A stretch of 64,000 nucleotides of DNA from Luteimonas endophytica. GTDB lineage: Bacteria; Pseudomonadota; Gammaproteobacteria; Xanthomonadales; Xanthomonadaceae. Made by a program: the position numbers and the translations under genes. The notes below the pieces were generated by a model. The model had not been told where the DNA came from, ran no database searches, and worked only from the letters and a program-made list of their open reading frames with translations. The stretch lies in assembly GCF_029887875.1 (NCBI RefSeq), contig NZ_JARXRM010000024.1, positions 43,124 through 107,123 on the forward strand, given 5' to 3'. How positions within the stretch are numbered: the first letter of the stretch is position 1; every line of letters begins with the position of its first letter. Positions 36,037-48,541 of this stretch are shown here, in pieces.

Positions 36037-38142
36037 ATGTCCTGCCGCCTGATCCTGGCCTCGAGCCTCGCCCTCGCCCTCGCCGCCTGCGGCGGCCGAC
36101 AGGAGGAGCCCGCGCGGAACGCCGCGGCCGATGCGCCGGCAACGGCCGCCGCGCCCACCAACCTCGAAGACGTACCGCTGATCCCGCGCGACGCGCTGTT
36201 CGGCAACCCCGAGCGCGCCAGCGTGCAGATCAGCCCGGACGGCCGCTACCTGAGCTGGATCGCCCCGGTCGATGGGGTACTCAACGTCTGGGTGGCGCCG
36301 GCCGACGACGTCGACGCGGCGCGCGCGGTCACCAGCGACGATGCCCGCGGCATCCGCCAGTACTTCTGGGCGCACCAGCCGGATACCCTGCTCTATCTGC
36401 GCGATTCGGGCGGTGACGAGAACTTCCACCTGTACGCGGTCGACCTGGAAAGCGGCGAGAGCCGCGACCTGACCCCGTTCGAGAACACCCGCGCGTTCGT
36501 CAGCGGGGTCAGCCACCTGCACCCCGAATCGGTGCTGGTGTCGATGAACGACCGCGACCCGCAGTGGCACGATCTCTACCGGGTCGACCTGGCCAGCGGC
36601 GAGCGCACCCTGGTCGAGGAGAATACCGAGCAGTTCGCCGGCTACCTGGCCGATGCCGACTACCAAGTGCGGCTGGCGATGCGCGCGCGCGACGACGGCG
36701 GCCAGGACGTGCTGCGCCCCGACGGCGAAGGCGGCTGGGAACTGGCCGAGGAGATTCCCTTCGACGATTTCCTGAGCACCAGCTACGTCGGTTTCACCAC
36801 CGACGGCGAGACCGCCTACCTGCTGGAATCGCGCGAGCGCAATACCACCGCGCTGGTGGCGGTCGACATGGACTCGGGCGAGAAGACCGTGGTGTTCGAG
36901 AACCCGCGCGCCGACGTCGACGACGCGCTCACCGACCCGGTGACCGGCGAGGTGCAGGCGGCATCGTCCAACTACCTGCGCGAGGAATGGACCGCGATCG
37001 ACGATGCGATCGCCGCGGACCTGGAGAAGCTCGAGGCGATCGGGCCGGGCGTGGCCTCGGTCAGCGCGCGCACCCAGGACGACAGCACCTGGATCGTCAC
37101 CTACTCGGCGGCCGAACGGCCGGCGGTGTACTACCGCTACGACCGCGGCGGCGAGGGCGGCGGCGAACTGACCGAGCTGTTCTCCTCGCGTCCGGCCCTG
37201 GACGGCCAGCCGCTGGTGCCGCAATGGCCGCAGGAGATCGTCTCGCGCGACGGCCTGGACCTGGTGAGCTACCTCACCCTGCCGGCGCATGCCGACCCGG
37301 ACGCCGACGGCAACCCCGACGCGGCGGTGCCGATGGTGCTGTTCGTGCACGGCGGTCCGTGGGCGCGCGACAGCTACGGCTACAGCGCCTGGCCGCAGTG
37401 GCTGGCGAACCGCGGCTACGCGGTGCTGCAGGTGAACTACCGCGGCTCCACCGGCTTCGGCAAGGACTTCGTCAACCGCTCCAACCACGAATGGGCCGGC
37501 AAGATGCACGACGACCTGATGGACGCGGTGCAGTGGGCCGTGCAGCAGGGCGTCACCACCGAGGACCAGGTCGCGATCATGGGCGGCAGCTACGGCGGCT
37601 ACGCCACCCTGGTGGGCATGACCTTCACCCCGGAAGCGTTCAAGTGCGGCGTGGACATCGTCGGGCCGTCCAACCTGATCACCCTGTTCGAGACCTTCCC
37701 GGCGTACTGGGCCAGCTTCATGGAGCAGTGGTACCGGCGCGTGGGCGACCCGCGTACCGAGGAGGGGCGCAAGCTGCTGCTCGACCGTTCGCCGATCACC
37801 CACGTCGACCGGATCAGCCGGCCGCTGCTGATCGGCCAGGGCGCCAACGACCCGCGCGTGGTCCAGGCCGAGAGCGATCAGATCGTCGCGGCGATGCAGG
37901 AAAAGGACATCCCGGTGACCTACGTGCTGTTTCCCGACGAAGGCCACGGGTTCGCGCGCCCCGAGAACAGCAAGGCCTTCAACGCCGTGGCCGAGGGCTT
38001 CCTCTCGACCTGCCTGGGCGGGCGGGCCCAGCCCATCGGCGAGGACTTCGCCGGCTCCAGCATCACGGTGCCGGCGGGCGCCGAGGGCGTGCCCGGCCTG
38101 GCCGAGGCGCTGGAGACCCACGAGCCGCAGATCCGCAAGTAG
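36037..38142 (+). CDS. S9-family prolyl-oligopeptidase-like lipoprotein, copy 2
   Basis: A 701-residue tandem paralog of the preceding gene, aligned along its whole length with nearly identical blocks (for example VQQGVTTEDQVAIMGGSYGG and the 3' end). Lipobox ALALAACGGR, beta-propeller and alpha/beta-hydrolase domains, and the Ser-Asp-His triad are all intact. Differences cluster in the propeller and around the active-site entrance (FPAYWASFMEQWYRR against PPYWASFFEQLARR), suggesting different substrates. Convergent with aceA across a strong hairpin. Confidence 0.92.
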   Translation: MSCRLILASSLALALAACGGRQEEPARNAAADAPATAAAPTNLEDVPLIPRDALFGNPERASVQISPDGRYLSWIAPVDGVLNVWVAPADDVDAARAVTSDDARGIRQYFWAHQPDTLLYLRDSGGDENFHLYAVDLESGESRDLTPFENTRAFVSGVSHLHPESVLVSMNDRDPQWHDLYRVDLASGERTLVEENTEQFAGYLADADYQVRLAMRARDDGGQDVLRPDGEGGWELAEEIPFDDFLSTSYVGFTTDGETAYLLESRERNTTALVAVDMDSGEKTVVFENPRADVDDALTDPVTGEVQAASSNYLREEWTAIDDAIAADLEKLEAIGPGVASVSARTQDDSTWIVTYSAAERPAVYYRYDRGGEGGGELTELFSSRPALDGQPLVPQWPQEIVSRDGLDLVSYLTLPAHADPDADGNPDAAVPMVLFVHGGPWARDSYGYSAWPQWLANRGYAVLQVNYRGSTGFGKDFVNRSNHEWAGKMHDDLMDAVQWAVQQGVTTEDQVAIMGGSYGGYATLVGMTFTPEAFKCGVDIVGPSNLITLFETFPAYWASFMEQWYRRVGDPRTEEGRKLLLDRSPITHVDRISRPLLIGQGANDPRVVQAESDQIVAAMQEKDIPVTYVLFPDEGHGFARPENSKAFNAVAEGFLSTCLGGRAQPIGEDFAGSSITVPAGAEGVPGLAEALETHEPQIRK

Positions 38143-38152
38143 CGGCGCCCCC

Positions 38153-38192
38153 CCCCCGGCGGCCGCGGCGGATGGGCCGCGGCCGCCGGGGG
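38153..38192. terminator. Perfect 17-bp hairpin between S9 copy 2 and aceA
   Basis: Arms 38153-38169 and 38176-38192 pair perfectly over 17 bp (all G-C) around a six-base loop. It lies between convergent genes, starting 11 bases after the S9 stop. There is no U-tract on either strand, so it may act as a Rho-assisted or mRNA-stabilising hairpin rather than a classic intrinsic terminator. Confidence 0.55.
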
Positions 38193-38281
38193 CGAGGCGC
38201 CAGTGGCGATCCGCCGCTCCGCGGCGATCCGCGCGGCCGGGCGTGCCGGTGCGTCGCGGGGCCCATAGGCCCCGCCTGCGC

Positions 38282-39574
<1,293 letters not shown>

Positions 39575-39620
39575 GTTCGGATCCTCGTTGAATGGCGGGC
39601 GGGGCGACGGCGCGGTGCGC

Positions 39621-41303
<1,683 letters not shown>

Positions 41304-41353
41304 CTGGGGGTCTCCTGCGATTGTTGCGCTGCAAGATGACCATCCGCCTCGGT

Positions 41354-41381
41354 ACTGTATTTGACAACACAGTTTTCTCAA
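41354..41381 (-). promoter_or_regulatory. Sigma70-type promoter of aceBA
   Basis: On the minus strand, -35 TTGAGA (41381-41376) and -10 TACAGT (41359-41354) are separated by 16 bases. Transcription would start near 41347, about 44 bases before the aceB ATG. The segment is clearly AT-rich against the surrounding DNA. Confidence 0.5.
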
Positions 41382-41391
41382 TGCATACCAT
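41361..41391 (+). promoter_or_regulatory. Possible promoter of the LysR gene
   Basis: A consensus TTGACA lies at 41361-41366. The best -10-like hexamer is TACCAT at 41386-41391, with a long 19-base spacer. It overlaps the aceBA promoter on the other strand, so the two would compete or be co-regulated. Confidence 0.35.
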
Positions 41392-41404
41392 TAGATCAAC
41401 TAAT
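41390..41404. promoter_or_regulatory. ATTAG-N5-CTAAT inverted repeat, candidate LysR operator
   Basis: A perfect five-base palindrome with a five-base spacer (15 bases in all) lies just upstream of the aceBA -35 and 14 bases before the LysR ATG. This size and position fit a LysR-type recognition site that could activate aceBA and repress its own gene. Binding itself is inferred. Confidence 0.5.
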
Positions 41405-41417
41405 ACTTGTTAAAACC

Positions 41418-42386
41418 ATGGCCAAGACGCCCGCCAGGACGCCGCGGTTCGCCTACAAGGGCGACCGGCTGAAGCCGCTCCGGGCGTTCTGCCAGACCGC
41501 CCGGCTCGGCTCCGTCTCACGGGCCGCAGAGGCACTGTTCGTCAGCCAGCCGGCCATCACCCTGCAGCTGCAGGCGCTGGAGCGGGACCTGGGGGTCCGC
41601 CTGTTCGAGCGCAGCGGCCGGCGGCTGCTGCCCACCCGCGAGGGCGAGGCCCTCTACGAGCTCGCCCGCCCGCTGGTGGAGGGCATCGACGGGCTGCACG
41701 CCGCCCTCCAGCAGCAGCTGCGCGGGCTGGACGCGGGGGAACTGCACATCGCCGCCGGCACCTCCACCATCCTCCACCTGCTGCCGCCGATCATCGAGAG
41801 CTTCCGCCGGGCCCAGCCCGGGGTGCACCTGAGCCTGCACAACGTGACCGGCGCCGGCGGGCTGGACCTGCTGCGCTCGGATGCCGCCGACCTGGCGGTG
41901 GGGTCGATGCTCGACGTGCCCGCCGACCTCGACTACGCGCCGATCTACCGCTTCGATCCGATGCTGATCGTGCCGCCCGGCCACCCGCTGGCGGACAAGC
42001 CCGAGCTGGCACTGGAGGACCTCTCGCCCTACGGGCTGATCCTGCCGCCGCGGCGCCTGACCACCTACCGCCTGGTCGACATGGTGTTCCACCAGCACCG
42101 GGTGCCCTACACCGTCGCCTTCGAGGTCGGCGGCTGGGAGGTGATCAAGCGCTACGTGGCGATGGGCATGGGGATCAGCATCGTCACCGCGATCTGCCTC
42201 AACGAGGCGGACCGCGCGCAGCTGGTCGCGCGCTCGGTGGCCGAATGGTTCCCGCAGCGCAGCTACGGCGTGGTGGTGCGCAAGGGCAAGTACCTCTCGC
42301 CACAGGCGCGGGCCTTCGTGGAACTGATCAAGCCGGACCTGTTCGTGCGCGGCGACTACTACGAGAGCGGGCACTCGGAACGATGA
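41418..42386 (+). CDS. LysR-family regulator divergent from aceBA
   Basis: A 322-residue LTTR. An N-terminal winged helix-turn-helix (PLRAFCQTARLGSVSRAAEALFVSQPAITLQLQALERDLG begins near residue 18) is followed by the effector-binding domain (ELHIAAGTSTILHLLPPIIESFRRAQPGV). It probably controls the adjacent aceBA genes in response to a metabolite. Other LysR members of CysB/Cbl type share the arrangement, so the ligand cannot be named. The start is ATG 41418; no strong Shine-Dalgarno is visible, and the leader would be short. Confidence 0.9.
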   Translation: MAKTPARTPRFAYKGDRLKPLRAFCQTARLGSVSRAAEALFVSQPAITLQLQALERDLGVRLFERSGRRLLPTREGEALYELARPLVEGIDGLHAALQQQLRGLDAGELHIAAGTSTILHLLPPIIESFRRAQPGVHLSLHNVTGAGGLDLLRSDAADLAVGSMLDVPADLDYAPIYRFDPMLIVPPGHPLADKPELALEDLSPYGLILPPRRLTTYRLVDMVFHQHRVPYTVAFEVGGWEVIKRYVAMGMGISIVTAICLNEADRAQLVARSVAEWFPQRSYGVVVRKGKYLSPQARAFVELIKPDLFVRGDYYESGHSER

Positions 42387-42402
42387 GCGCGCCGGGCCGC
42401 GA

Positions 42403-42963
42403 TCACACGGTGCCGCGGTTGCGGCCCATCCACGGCGCGTACCATTCGCGCAGGCGGGCGATGTCGGCCTCGGCGTCGTCGCCGACGTGGAACGGTTCGC
42501 CGATGCCGATCACCCGCTCCGGGTAGTGGAAGTACGCCGGCAGGATCGGCACCCGTGCGGCGTGGGCGATCTTCCAGAAGCCGGTCTTCCAGCGCTGCAC
42601 GCGCCTGCGGGTGCCCTCCGGAGCCAGCGCGAACCACATCCGGTCGGCGCGCATCAGCATCTCGACGGCCTGGCCCACCGTGCCCTGCGGCGCGCTGCGG
42701 TCGATCGGGATCACCCCCAGCCGCCGCAGCAGCGGGCCCAGCGGCCACCAGAACAGCTGCCGCTTGCCGAGCACCCGCACCTCCAGCCCCATCGCCAGCT
42801 TCGCGGCGAACCCCCACAGGCCGTCCCAGTTGGACGAGTGCGGCGCGGCGATCAGCACCAGCTTCGGCACATCCGGCAGGGTGCCGACCACCCGCCACCC
42901 GCCCAGCCGCAGCACGCTGCGCCCCACCCAGCGGGCGAAGGCATTGGGCCGGACCCGCGGCAT
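42403..42963 (-). CDS. Lysophospholipid acyltransferase-like protein (PlsC fold)
   Basis: A 186-residue protein of the 1-acyl-glycerol-3-phosphate acyltransferase superfamily. The catalytic H-x4-D motif is APHSSNWDG, followed by the glycerophosphate motif FALAPEGTRRRVQ (EGTR) and VPILPAYFHYPER. It lacks a long N-terminal membrane helix, so it is a short member. It would acylate a lysophospholipid or related acceptor; the actual substrate is unknown. I chose ATG 42963; an upstream TTG would add a Pro-rich 14 residues. Confidence 0.8.
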   Translation of the reverse strand: MPRVRPNAFARWVGRSVLRLGGWRVVGTLPDVPKLVLIAAPHSSNWDGLWGFAAKLAMGLEVRVLGKRQLFWWPLGPLLRRLGVIPIDRSAPQGTVGQAVEMLMRADRMWFALAPEGTRRRVQRWKTGFWKIAHAARVPILPAYFHYPERVIGIGEPFHVGDDAEADIARLREWYAPWMGRNRGTV

Positions 42964-43009
42964 CGACGGCGGGATCGGCGGGGTCAACGGCGGCGTTCGC
43001 TCCAAGGGC

Positions 43010-43423
43010 TCACTCCAGGTCGGGCGAGGAGCGCCCCTGCTTGATCCGGCTGCGCTGGCGCTTGCCCTCCAGGCGCCGGCGCTTGGCGGCGCGGCTGGGG
43101 CGGGTGGCGATGCGCGGCCGCGGCGGCTGCAGGGCGGCGCGGATGAACGCGTCCAGGCGCGCGCGCGCGTCCTCGCGGTTGCGCTCCTGGGTGCGGAAGC
43201 GCTGCGCGCTGATCACCAGCACGCCGTCGTCGGTGACACGGCGGTCGCGCCGCGCCAGCAGCCGCTCGCGCAGCGCCTCGGGCAGCGACGGCGAGCGGGC
43301 GATGTCGAAACGCAGCTCGACCGCGGTGGCGACCTTGTTGACGTTCTGCCCGCCCGGCCCGCCCGAGCGCACGAAGCGTTCGACGAGTTCGCGCTCGGGA
43401 ATCTCTGGCATCGGCTCGGTCAT
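43010..43423 (-). CDS. arfB: Alternative ribosome-rescue factor B
   Basis: A 137-residue peptidyl-tRNA hydrolase of class-I release-factor type. The GGQ motif lies at residues 24-26 (SGGPGGQNVNKVAT), and the C-terminal basic tail (RPSRAAKRRRLEGKRQRSRIKQ) is the part that enters the empty mRNA channel of stalled ribosomes. It frees nascent chains on non-stop ribosomes independently of tmRNA. The start at 43423 has an excellent GGAGGTGAC site. Confidence 0.94.
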   Translation of the reverse strand: MTEPMPEIPERELVERFVRSGGPGGQNVNKVATAVELRFDIARSPSLPEALRERLLARRDRRVTDDGVLVISAQRFRTQERNREDARARLDAFIRAALQPPRPRIATRPSRAAKRRRLEGKRQRSRIKQGRSSPDLE

Positions 43424-43524
43424 GTCACCTCCGCGGAGGATTGTAGTCACCCCGCCATGGCGCCGTGTTGACGCGCCGCGGCACAGGATCGACCATGCCG
43501 GTCCGACCAGCCAGGAGAGGCCCG

Positions 43525-44019
43525 ATGAGGCAGATGTCCCGCGTACTTGCGCTGATGGCGCTGCTGTTGACGGCCCCGCTGGCGTTCGCCCAGCAGCCCA
43601 GCGAGGCCCAGGTGGACCGCCTCCTCGAGGTGATGCGCGCCCGCCAGACGGTCGAGACCATGCTGCCGCAGGTGCAGGCCTCGCAGCAGCAGATGGTCGC
43701 CCAGCTGACCGCCGGCGAGGAACTGGGCAAGGAGGAGCGCGCCCGGCTCGACGCGGTCGTCGCCCGCTCCAACCAGCGGATCGCCGAGACCCTGACCTGG
43801 GACAAGCTCGAGCCGCTGTACAGCGACATCTACGCCCAGACCTTCAGCCCCGAGGACGTGGACGCGATGATCGAGTTCTACGCCAGCCCCGCCGGGCAGA
43901 AGCTGCTCGACAAGATGCCGCAGCTGATGCAGAACACCATGGTCGCGGTGCAGCAGCTGGTGATGCCGATGCTGCAGCAGCTCGAGCAGGACATCCGCGA
44001 GCTGGACGCCACGAAGTGA
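43525..44019 (+). CDS. Periplasmic DUF2059 protein
   Basis: A 164-residue protein with a signal peptide (MRQMSRVLALMALLLTAPLAFA). The mature part is all-helical and contains the DUF2059 signature (YAQTFSPEDVDAMIEFYASPAGQKLLDKMPQ). The family is widespread in Proteobacteria but functionally undefined. The ATG follows an AGGAGAGG site. It is a single-gene unit. Confidence 0.87.
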   Translation: MRQMSRVLALMALLLTAPLAFAQQPSEAQVDRLLEVMRARQTVETMLPQVQASQQQMVAQLTAGEELGKEERARLDAVVARSNQRIAETLTWDKLEPLYSDIYAQTFSPEDVDAMIEFYASPAGQKLLDKMPQLMQNTMVAVQQLVMPMLQQLEQDIRELDATK

Positions 44020-44127
44020 TCCAGCGGCCGCTCCGGCGGCCGCCCGTCCCCCGCTGAGCGGAACTCGCTCCGCCGCTCCCGGCTCGCAACCCCCGCAGCC
44101 GGGCCCCGCCCGGCCGGGCGGGTGCGC

Positions 44128-44838
44128 CTACGCGGCCGGGGCGCCGAAGAACTCGAGCGCCCTGGCGAACTGCGCGTCCGGTGGCGCCTCCACCGTCACC
44201 CGGCGCCCGTCGCCCGGATGCAGGAACGACAGCCGCTGCGCGTGCAGCAGCATGCGGTGCACTCCGAGCATGCGGAAATGGCGGTTGTGGCGGCCGTCGC
44301 CGTGGCTGGTGTCGCCGATCAGGTGGTGCGAGGCGTGCTTGAGATGGCGGCGGATCTGGCGGAAGCGGCCGGTCTCCGGCGTCGCCCGCAGCAGCGCGTA
44401 GCGCGAGGTCGGAAACCCCGCCGAAGGCAGCGCCAGCTCGGCGGTGGCCAGGCGCACGAAGCGGGTCAGCGCCGGCTTGCGCAGGCGCTTGCCGGGGCCG
44501 CCATCGAGCGGGTGGTCGATCTCGAACGCCGCCTCCGGCCAGCCGCGGCACACCGCCAGGTAGTGCTTCTCCACGGTGCGCGCCATCAGCTGCTCGCCGA
44601 GCGTGCCGGCGGCGTCGCGGTCGAAGGCCAGCAGCAGGCAGCCGCTGGTGGCGCGGTCCAGGCGATGGACCAGGAACACCGGCCGGCCGAACAGCCTGCG
44701 CGCGTGATCGACCAGGAAGTCGGTCTCGCCGCCGGCCAGCTGGCTGTCGTGCACCATCATCCCGGCCGGCTTGTCGACCACGGCCAGCAGATCGTCGGCG
44801 TGCAGCACGCCGAGCGCCGGGGGCACGGCGGCGCTCAT
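44128..44838 (-). CDS. truC: tRNA pseudouridine synthase (TruC-like, RluA family)
   Basis: A 236-residue RluA-family enzyme with the catalytic Asp in VHRLDRATSGCLLLA, the first family motif in AVVDKPAGMMVH and the RNA-binding strand TGRFRQIRRHLKHASHHLIGD. There is no S4 domain, which fits TruC (pseudouridine 65 in tRNA) better than RluC/RluD; position specificity is inferred from length and layout. It is downstream of ubiB on the same strand, 35 bases away. Confidence 0.85.
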   Translation of the reverse strand: MSAAVPPALGVLHADDLLAVVDKPAGMMVHDSQLAGGETDFLVDHARRLFGRPVFLVHRLDRATSGCLLLAFDRDAAGTLGEQLMARTVEKHYLAVCRGWPEAAFEIDHPLDGGPGKRLRKPALTRFVRLATAELALPSAGFPTSRYALLRATPETGRFRQIRRHLKHASHHLIGDTSHGDGRHNRHFRMLGVHRMLLHAQRLSFLHPGDGRRVTVEAPPDAQFARALEFFGAPAA

Positions 44839-44873
44839 GCCGGCCCGACGCCGGCCAGGAGCGTCCGCATGCG

Positions 44874-46541
44874 CTACCTGCGCGGCCAGGCCGCGAGCAG
44901 CGCCCACAGCCCGCCCAGCCCCGCCACCCAGGCCGCGGCCGGCACCCCGGCCAGGCTCGGCCCGCCGGCCTCCAGCGCGTACAGCACCGCCGCCGCGATC
45001 AGCAGCCCGGTGCCGAGGATCGCCGCCACGGTGCGCCGCTGCAGCGCCCGCATCACCTGGGTCAGTTCGGCCAGGTCGTGCGAGCGCAGGCGCAGCTCGT
45101 GGCGGCCCTCGACCTGCTGGGTCAGCCAGGTGTGCAGCAGCCGCGGCATGTCCGGCGCGCGAGTGATCAGCTCCGGCAGCCGCTTGCGGAACTCCCCGGC
45201 CAGCCGCTGCGGGCTGTAGCGCTCGACCAGGATGCGCTCGAGCACCGGCCGCGCCACCGCCCAGATGTCCAGCTTCGGATCCAGCAGCCGCCCCACCCCC
45301 TCGATGCTGAGCAGGGTCTTCTGCAGCAGCATCAGCTGCGGCTGCAGGGTCAGCTCGTAGCGCTGCGCGGTGCGGAACAGCTTGCCCAGCACCTCGGCCA
45401 GCGAGATCTCCGACAACGGGCGGGTGAAATACGGCTCGCAGACCGAGCGCGCGGCGGCCTCCAGTTCGTCGATGCGGATGTGCGCGGGCATCCATCCGGC
45501 CTGCACGTGCAGCTCGGCGATGCGGCGGTAGTCGCGGTTGAAGATCGCCATGAAGTTCTCGGCGAGGTAGTACTGGTCCTCGCTGGAGAGCTGGCCCATG
45601 ATCCCGAAGTCCAGGGCGATGAAGCGCGGGTTCTCCCGGCGCTCCTGGTCCACCCAGATGTTGCCGGCGTGGGCGTCGGCGTGGAAGAAGTTGTCGCGGA
45701 ACACCTGGGTGTAGAACACCCGCACGCCCTTGGCGGCGAGCGCCTTGCGGTCGATGCCGGCGGCATCGAGCGCGGCGACGTCGTCGCTGGGAATGCCGCG
45801 CACCCGCTCCAGGGTCAGCACCCGCTCGGCGGTGTGGGTCCAGATCACCTCGGGCACGTACAGGTCGGCCGAGTCGAGCCAGTTGCGCCGCAGCACCGAG
45901 GCGTTGGCGCCCTCGCGCTGCAGGTCGAGCTCCGCGGCCAGGGTGTTCTCGATCTCGGCGACGATCTCGCGCGGGCGGATCTTGTCGGCGTTGGGATGGG
46001 TGCGGTCGACCAGCGCCGCGACGTTGCGCAACAGCCCCACGTCGGCGGCGATCTGCTTCTCGATGCCCGGCCGCAGCACCTTGACCACCACCTCGCGGCC
46101 GGGCGCGCCGCCTTCGCCGTGCAGCGTCGCCGCGTGCACCTGGGCGATCGATGCGGAGGCCAGCGGCACGGTGTCGAACGCGGCGAAGGCGCTGCCGATG
46201 TCGCGCTCCAGCGCGCGCTCGACGATCGCGCGCGCGGCGTCGCCGTCGAACGGCGCCACCCGGTCCTGCAGCAGCGACAGCTCCTCGGCCACGTCCGGCG
46301 GCACCAGGTCGCGCCGGGTCGAGAGGATCTGCCCGAACTTGACGAAGATCGGCCCCAGCTCCTGCAGCGCCATGCGCAACCGCGCGCCGCGCGGCATCGC
46401 CTCCACCTCGCGGCTGGCGCGCGGCACGAACGGCCGCATCAGCTTGAGCCAGCGCTCGGCGGGGGTCTGGTCGAGCAGCGCGTCCAGCCGGTAGCGCAGC
46501 AGCACCCGGCCGATGCGCGCGGCGCGCAGCAGCGCGCTCAC
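44874..46541 (-). CDS. ubiB: UbiB kinase-like protein of ubiquinone synthesis
   Basis: A 555-residue member of the ABC1/ADCK/UbiB atypical kinase family. The KxGQ motif is in [19 protein letters not shown], and later come the Ala-rich loop [27 protein letters not shown] and ALDFGIMG. Two C-terminal membrane helices follow (residues about 500-550). It supports ubiquinone assembly at the inner membrane. The start is GTG overlapping the ubiJ stop (GTGA). Confidence 0.94.
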   Translation of the reverse strand: MSALLRAARIGRVLLRYRLDALLDQTPAERWLKLMRPFVPRASREVEAMPRGARLRMALQELGPIFVKFGQILSTRRDLVPPDVAEELSLLQDRVAPFDGDAARAIVERALERDIGSAFAAFDTVPLASASIAQVHAATLHGEGGAPGREVVVKVLRPGIEKQIAADVGLLRNVAALVDRTHPNADKIRPREIVAEIENTLAAELDLQREGANASVLRRNWLDSADLYVPEVIWTHTAERVLTLERVRGIPSDDVAALDAAGIDRKALAAKGVRVFYTQVFRDNFFHADAHAGNIWVDQERRENPRFIALDFGIMGQLSSEDQYYLAENFMAIFNRDYRRIAELHVQAGWMPAHIRIDELEAAARSVCEPYFTRPLSEISLAEVLGKLFRTAQRYELTLQPQLMLLQKTLLSIEGVGRLLDPKLDIWAVARPVLERILVERYSPQRLAGEFRKRLPELITRAPDMPRLLHTWLTQQVEGRHELRLRSHDLAELTQVMRALQRRTVAAILGTGLLIAAAVLYALEAGGPSLAGVPAAAWVAGLGGLWALLAAWPRR

Positions 46542-47218
46542 GCCGGGCGTTCCGCCGCCGCGCCCCCGGCGGCGCCCTGCAGCCGCCGCACCCGCGCCGC
46601 CACCCGTTCGACGTCGTCGCGCAGCGCGTCCACGTCGTCGAGAAACGCGTGCAGTTCCTCGCGGCCGACCGCGTCGCGCGATTCCTCGGTCAGGTACTCC
46701 GCGGCGCTGCGCGCCAGGCTGTCGCCGGTGGCGCGCGCGCCGCGCAGCGCAGCGGCGATGGCGCGGGCGATCTGCACCCCCGCCACGTCGCCGAACGCGC
46801 TGGCGAAGGGCCGCTCCCAGTCCGGATCGAAGCGCTGCGCCAGGCGCTGCAGCTGCCGCGCCAGTTCCGCATCGCCCTCGATCCGCACCCGCCCCACCGG
46901 CGCGGCCGCGCCGCGCTCGGCGCCGCCCAGCATGCCGGGCAGCTGCGCGAGCAGCCCGCCGAGGGTGCTGCGCACCGACAGGTCCGGTTCGCCCGCGGCG
47001 TCCGCCGGGCCCACCGCGATCCGCCCGTCCGCGATCGTCAGCCGCAGCGCCAGCGCCGGCGCGTCCAGCCGCAGCGCGACGCTGCGGCCGGCCAGCGGCG
47101 CGAGCGCGTCGCGGGTGGCGGGGTCCAGGGCCAGGGCGCGGTTGAGCGCGGCTTCCAGCGCGCGGCCGGCCAGCGGGCGCAGCGCGCCGAGGGGCGTGTT
47201 CGGGGGGGGAGTGGCCAT
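46538..47218 (-). CDS. ubiJ: Ubiquinone biosynthesis protein UbiJ (SCP2 domain)
   Basis: A 226-residue protein with an N-terminal SCP2 lipid-binding domain (residues about 15-125, with [23 protein letters not shown]) and a helical C-terminal half ending in a coiled coil ([27 protein letters not shown]). UbiJ forms a scaffold with UbiK that binds ubiquinone intermediates. It overlaps ubiB. Only ubiJ-ubiB are present here; ubiE is not adjacent. Confidence 0.87.
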   Translation of the reverse strand: MATPPPNTPLGALRPLAGRALEAALNRALALDPATRDALAPLAGRSVALRLDAPALALRLTIADGRIAVGPADAAGEPDLSVRSTLGGLLAQLPGMLGGAERGAAAPVGRVRIEGDAELARQLQRLAQRFDPDWERPFASAFGDVAGVQIARAIAAALRGARATGDSLARSAAEYLTEESRDAVGREELHAFLDDVDALRDDVERVAARVRRLQGAAGGAAAERPA

Positions 47219-47251
47219 GCCGGCATTGTAGCCATCGCCGCCAACGCCGGT

Positions 47252-47290
47252 TCCGGAAAAAAGGAAGGGCCCGCCTGTGCCGGCGGGCCC
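47252..47290 (-). terminator. Intrinsic terminator after the DUF1328 gene
   Basis: Arms 47267-47275 and 47282-47290 form a perfect 9-bp G-C stem with a six-base loop. Read on the minus strand, the hairpin is followed by TTCCTTTTTTCC, a U-rich tail. It lies 22 bases after the stop of the DUF1328 gene. Confidence 0.8.
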
Positions 47291-47312
47291 TCCACGGTCC
47301 GGCGCTGCTGCG

Positions 47313-47471
47313 TCAGACCTTCCTGCCGCGGATCATCGACACCACCGCCAGGATCAGGAACACGACGAACAGGATCCAGGCGATGTTGGTGGCGGCGCCG
47401 GCGATACCGCTGAAACCGAGCACGGCGGCGATGATCGCGATGATGAAGAAGATGACGGCGTAACTCAGCAT
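47313..47471 (-). CDS. Small membrane protein (DUF1328, YtjA-like)
   Basis: A 52-residue protein starting [20 protein letters not shown] and ending MIRGRKV. It contains two hydrophobic helices joined by [12 protein letters not shown], the DUF1328 signature. The ATG is at 47471 and TGA at 47313. Family members are small inner-membrane proteins, often stress-induced, of unknown function. A clear terminator follows, which supports the gene. Confidence 0.85.
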   Translation of the reverse strand: MLSYAVIFFIIAIIAAVLGFSGIAGAATNIAWILFVVFLILAVVSMIRGRKV

Positions 47472-47530
47472 CTCGAATCTCCGGTGGGAGCCGTTAGTGG
47501 CGTGACCGGATCATCCCCAGGGCCCGGTGG

Positions 47531-48541
47531 TCAGCGGGTGACGGCGGCATCGCGGTCCCACCACGCCTTCAGCCTCGTGAGACCCTCGTGAACGCCGACC
47601 CGCGGCCGGTAGCCGAAGTCGCGGGTGGCCGGCGCCATGTCGTACCAGTGGGTGGTCGCCAGCTGCTCGGCCAGGAACCGGGTCATCGGCGGCTCGCCGC
47701 GCAGCCGCAGCAGCGGCCACAGGCCCTCGCAGAGCGCACCGGCGGCATAGGCCACCCGGAACGGCACCGTGCCGGTCACCTCGGGGGCGCCGGCGGCGCG
47801 CAGCAGCGCGTTGACGATCTCGCGCACCGGCATCGGCTCGCCGTTGCTGATGAAGTAGGCGCGGCCGGCGCAGGCCGCACCCGGCGCCAGGTGTTCGAAC
47901 GCGTCGAAATGCGCCTGCGCGGCGTTGTCCACATAGGTGGTGTCGATGCGGTTGTCGCCACCGCCGACGAAGCGCAGGCGCCCGGCGCGCGCGCGCTCGA
48001 CCAGCCGCGGCAGCAGCTGGTTGTCGCCCGGCCCCCAGATCAGCCGCGGGCGCAGCGCCACCGTCGCCAGCCCCGCCCCGTTGGCCGCCAGCACCGCGCG
48101 CTCGGCCACGGCCTTGGTCGCGGCATAGGGCGCCTTGAGATCCTCGCCGTAGGGCACGGTGTCGGCGGTGCCGCCCTCGACCGGATGGGTGGCGCGGTGG
48201 GTGACGCTGGGGGTGGAGGTGTAGACCAGCCGGCCGATGCCGTGCGCGCGGCAGGCCGCGATCACGTGCGCGGTGCCGGCGACGTTGGCGCGGTGGTAGC
48301 TGGCGTGGCTGCCCCAGGCGCCGGCCTTGGCGGCGTTGTGGAACACCGCCTCCATGCCGCGCGCGGCGGCCAGGACCGCATCGGCCTCGCCCAGGTCGCC
48401 GCGCAGCTGGCGCACGCCCAGCGCGTCCAGCGCCGGGTAGTGGCCGCGGTTGAAGCTGGCGACCTCGTGGCCGCGCTCGACCAGGCCGCGGCACAGCGCC
48501 TGGCCGAGGAAGCCGCCACCGCCGGTGACCAGTATTCTCAT
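47531..48541 (-). CDS. oleD: OleD: 2-alkyl-3-oxoalkanoate reductase
   Basis: A 336-residue extended SDR with NADP-binding [15 protein letters not shown] and the active site in [13 protein letters not shown]. In olefin biosynthesis OleD reduces the beta-keto acid made by OleA to a beta-hydroxy acid. The assignment rests on SDR features plus the adjacent OleC-type synthetase and nearby OleB. The ATG overlaps the oleC stop (ATGA). Confidence 0.88.
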   Translation of the reverse strand: MRILVTGGGGFLGQALCRGLVERGHEVASFNRGHYPALDALGVRQLRGDLGEADAVLAAARGMEAVFHNAAKAGAWGSHASYHRANVAGTAHVIAACRAHGIGRLVYTSTPSVTHRATHPVEGGTADTVPYGEDLKAPYAATKAVAERAVLAANGAGLATVALRPRLIWGPGDNQLLPRLVERARAGRLRFVGGGDNRIDTTYVDNAAQAHFDAFEHLAPGAACAGRAYFISNGEPMPVREIVNALLRAAGAPEVTGTVPFRVAYAAGALCEGLWPLLRLRGEPPMTRFLAEQLATTHWYDMAPATRDFGYRPRVGVHEGLTRLKAWWDRDAAVTR

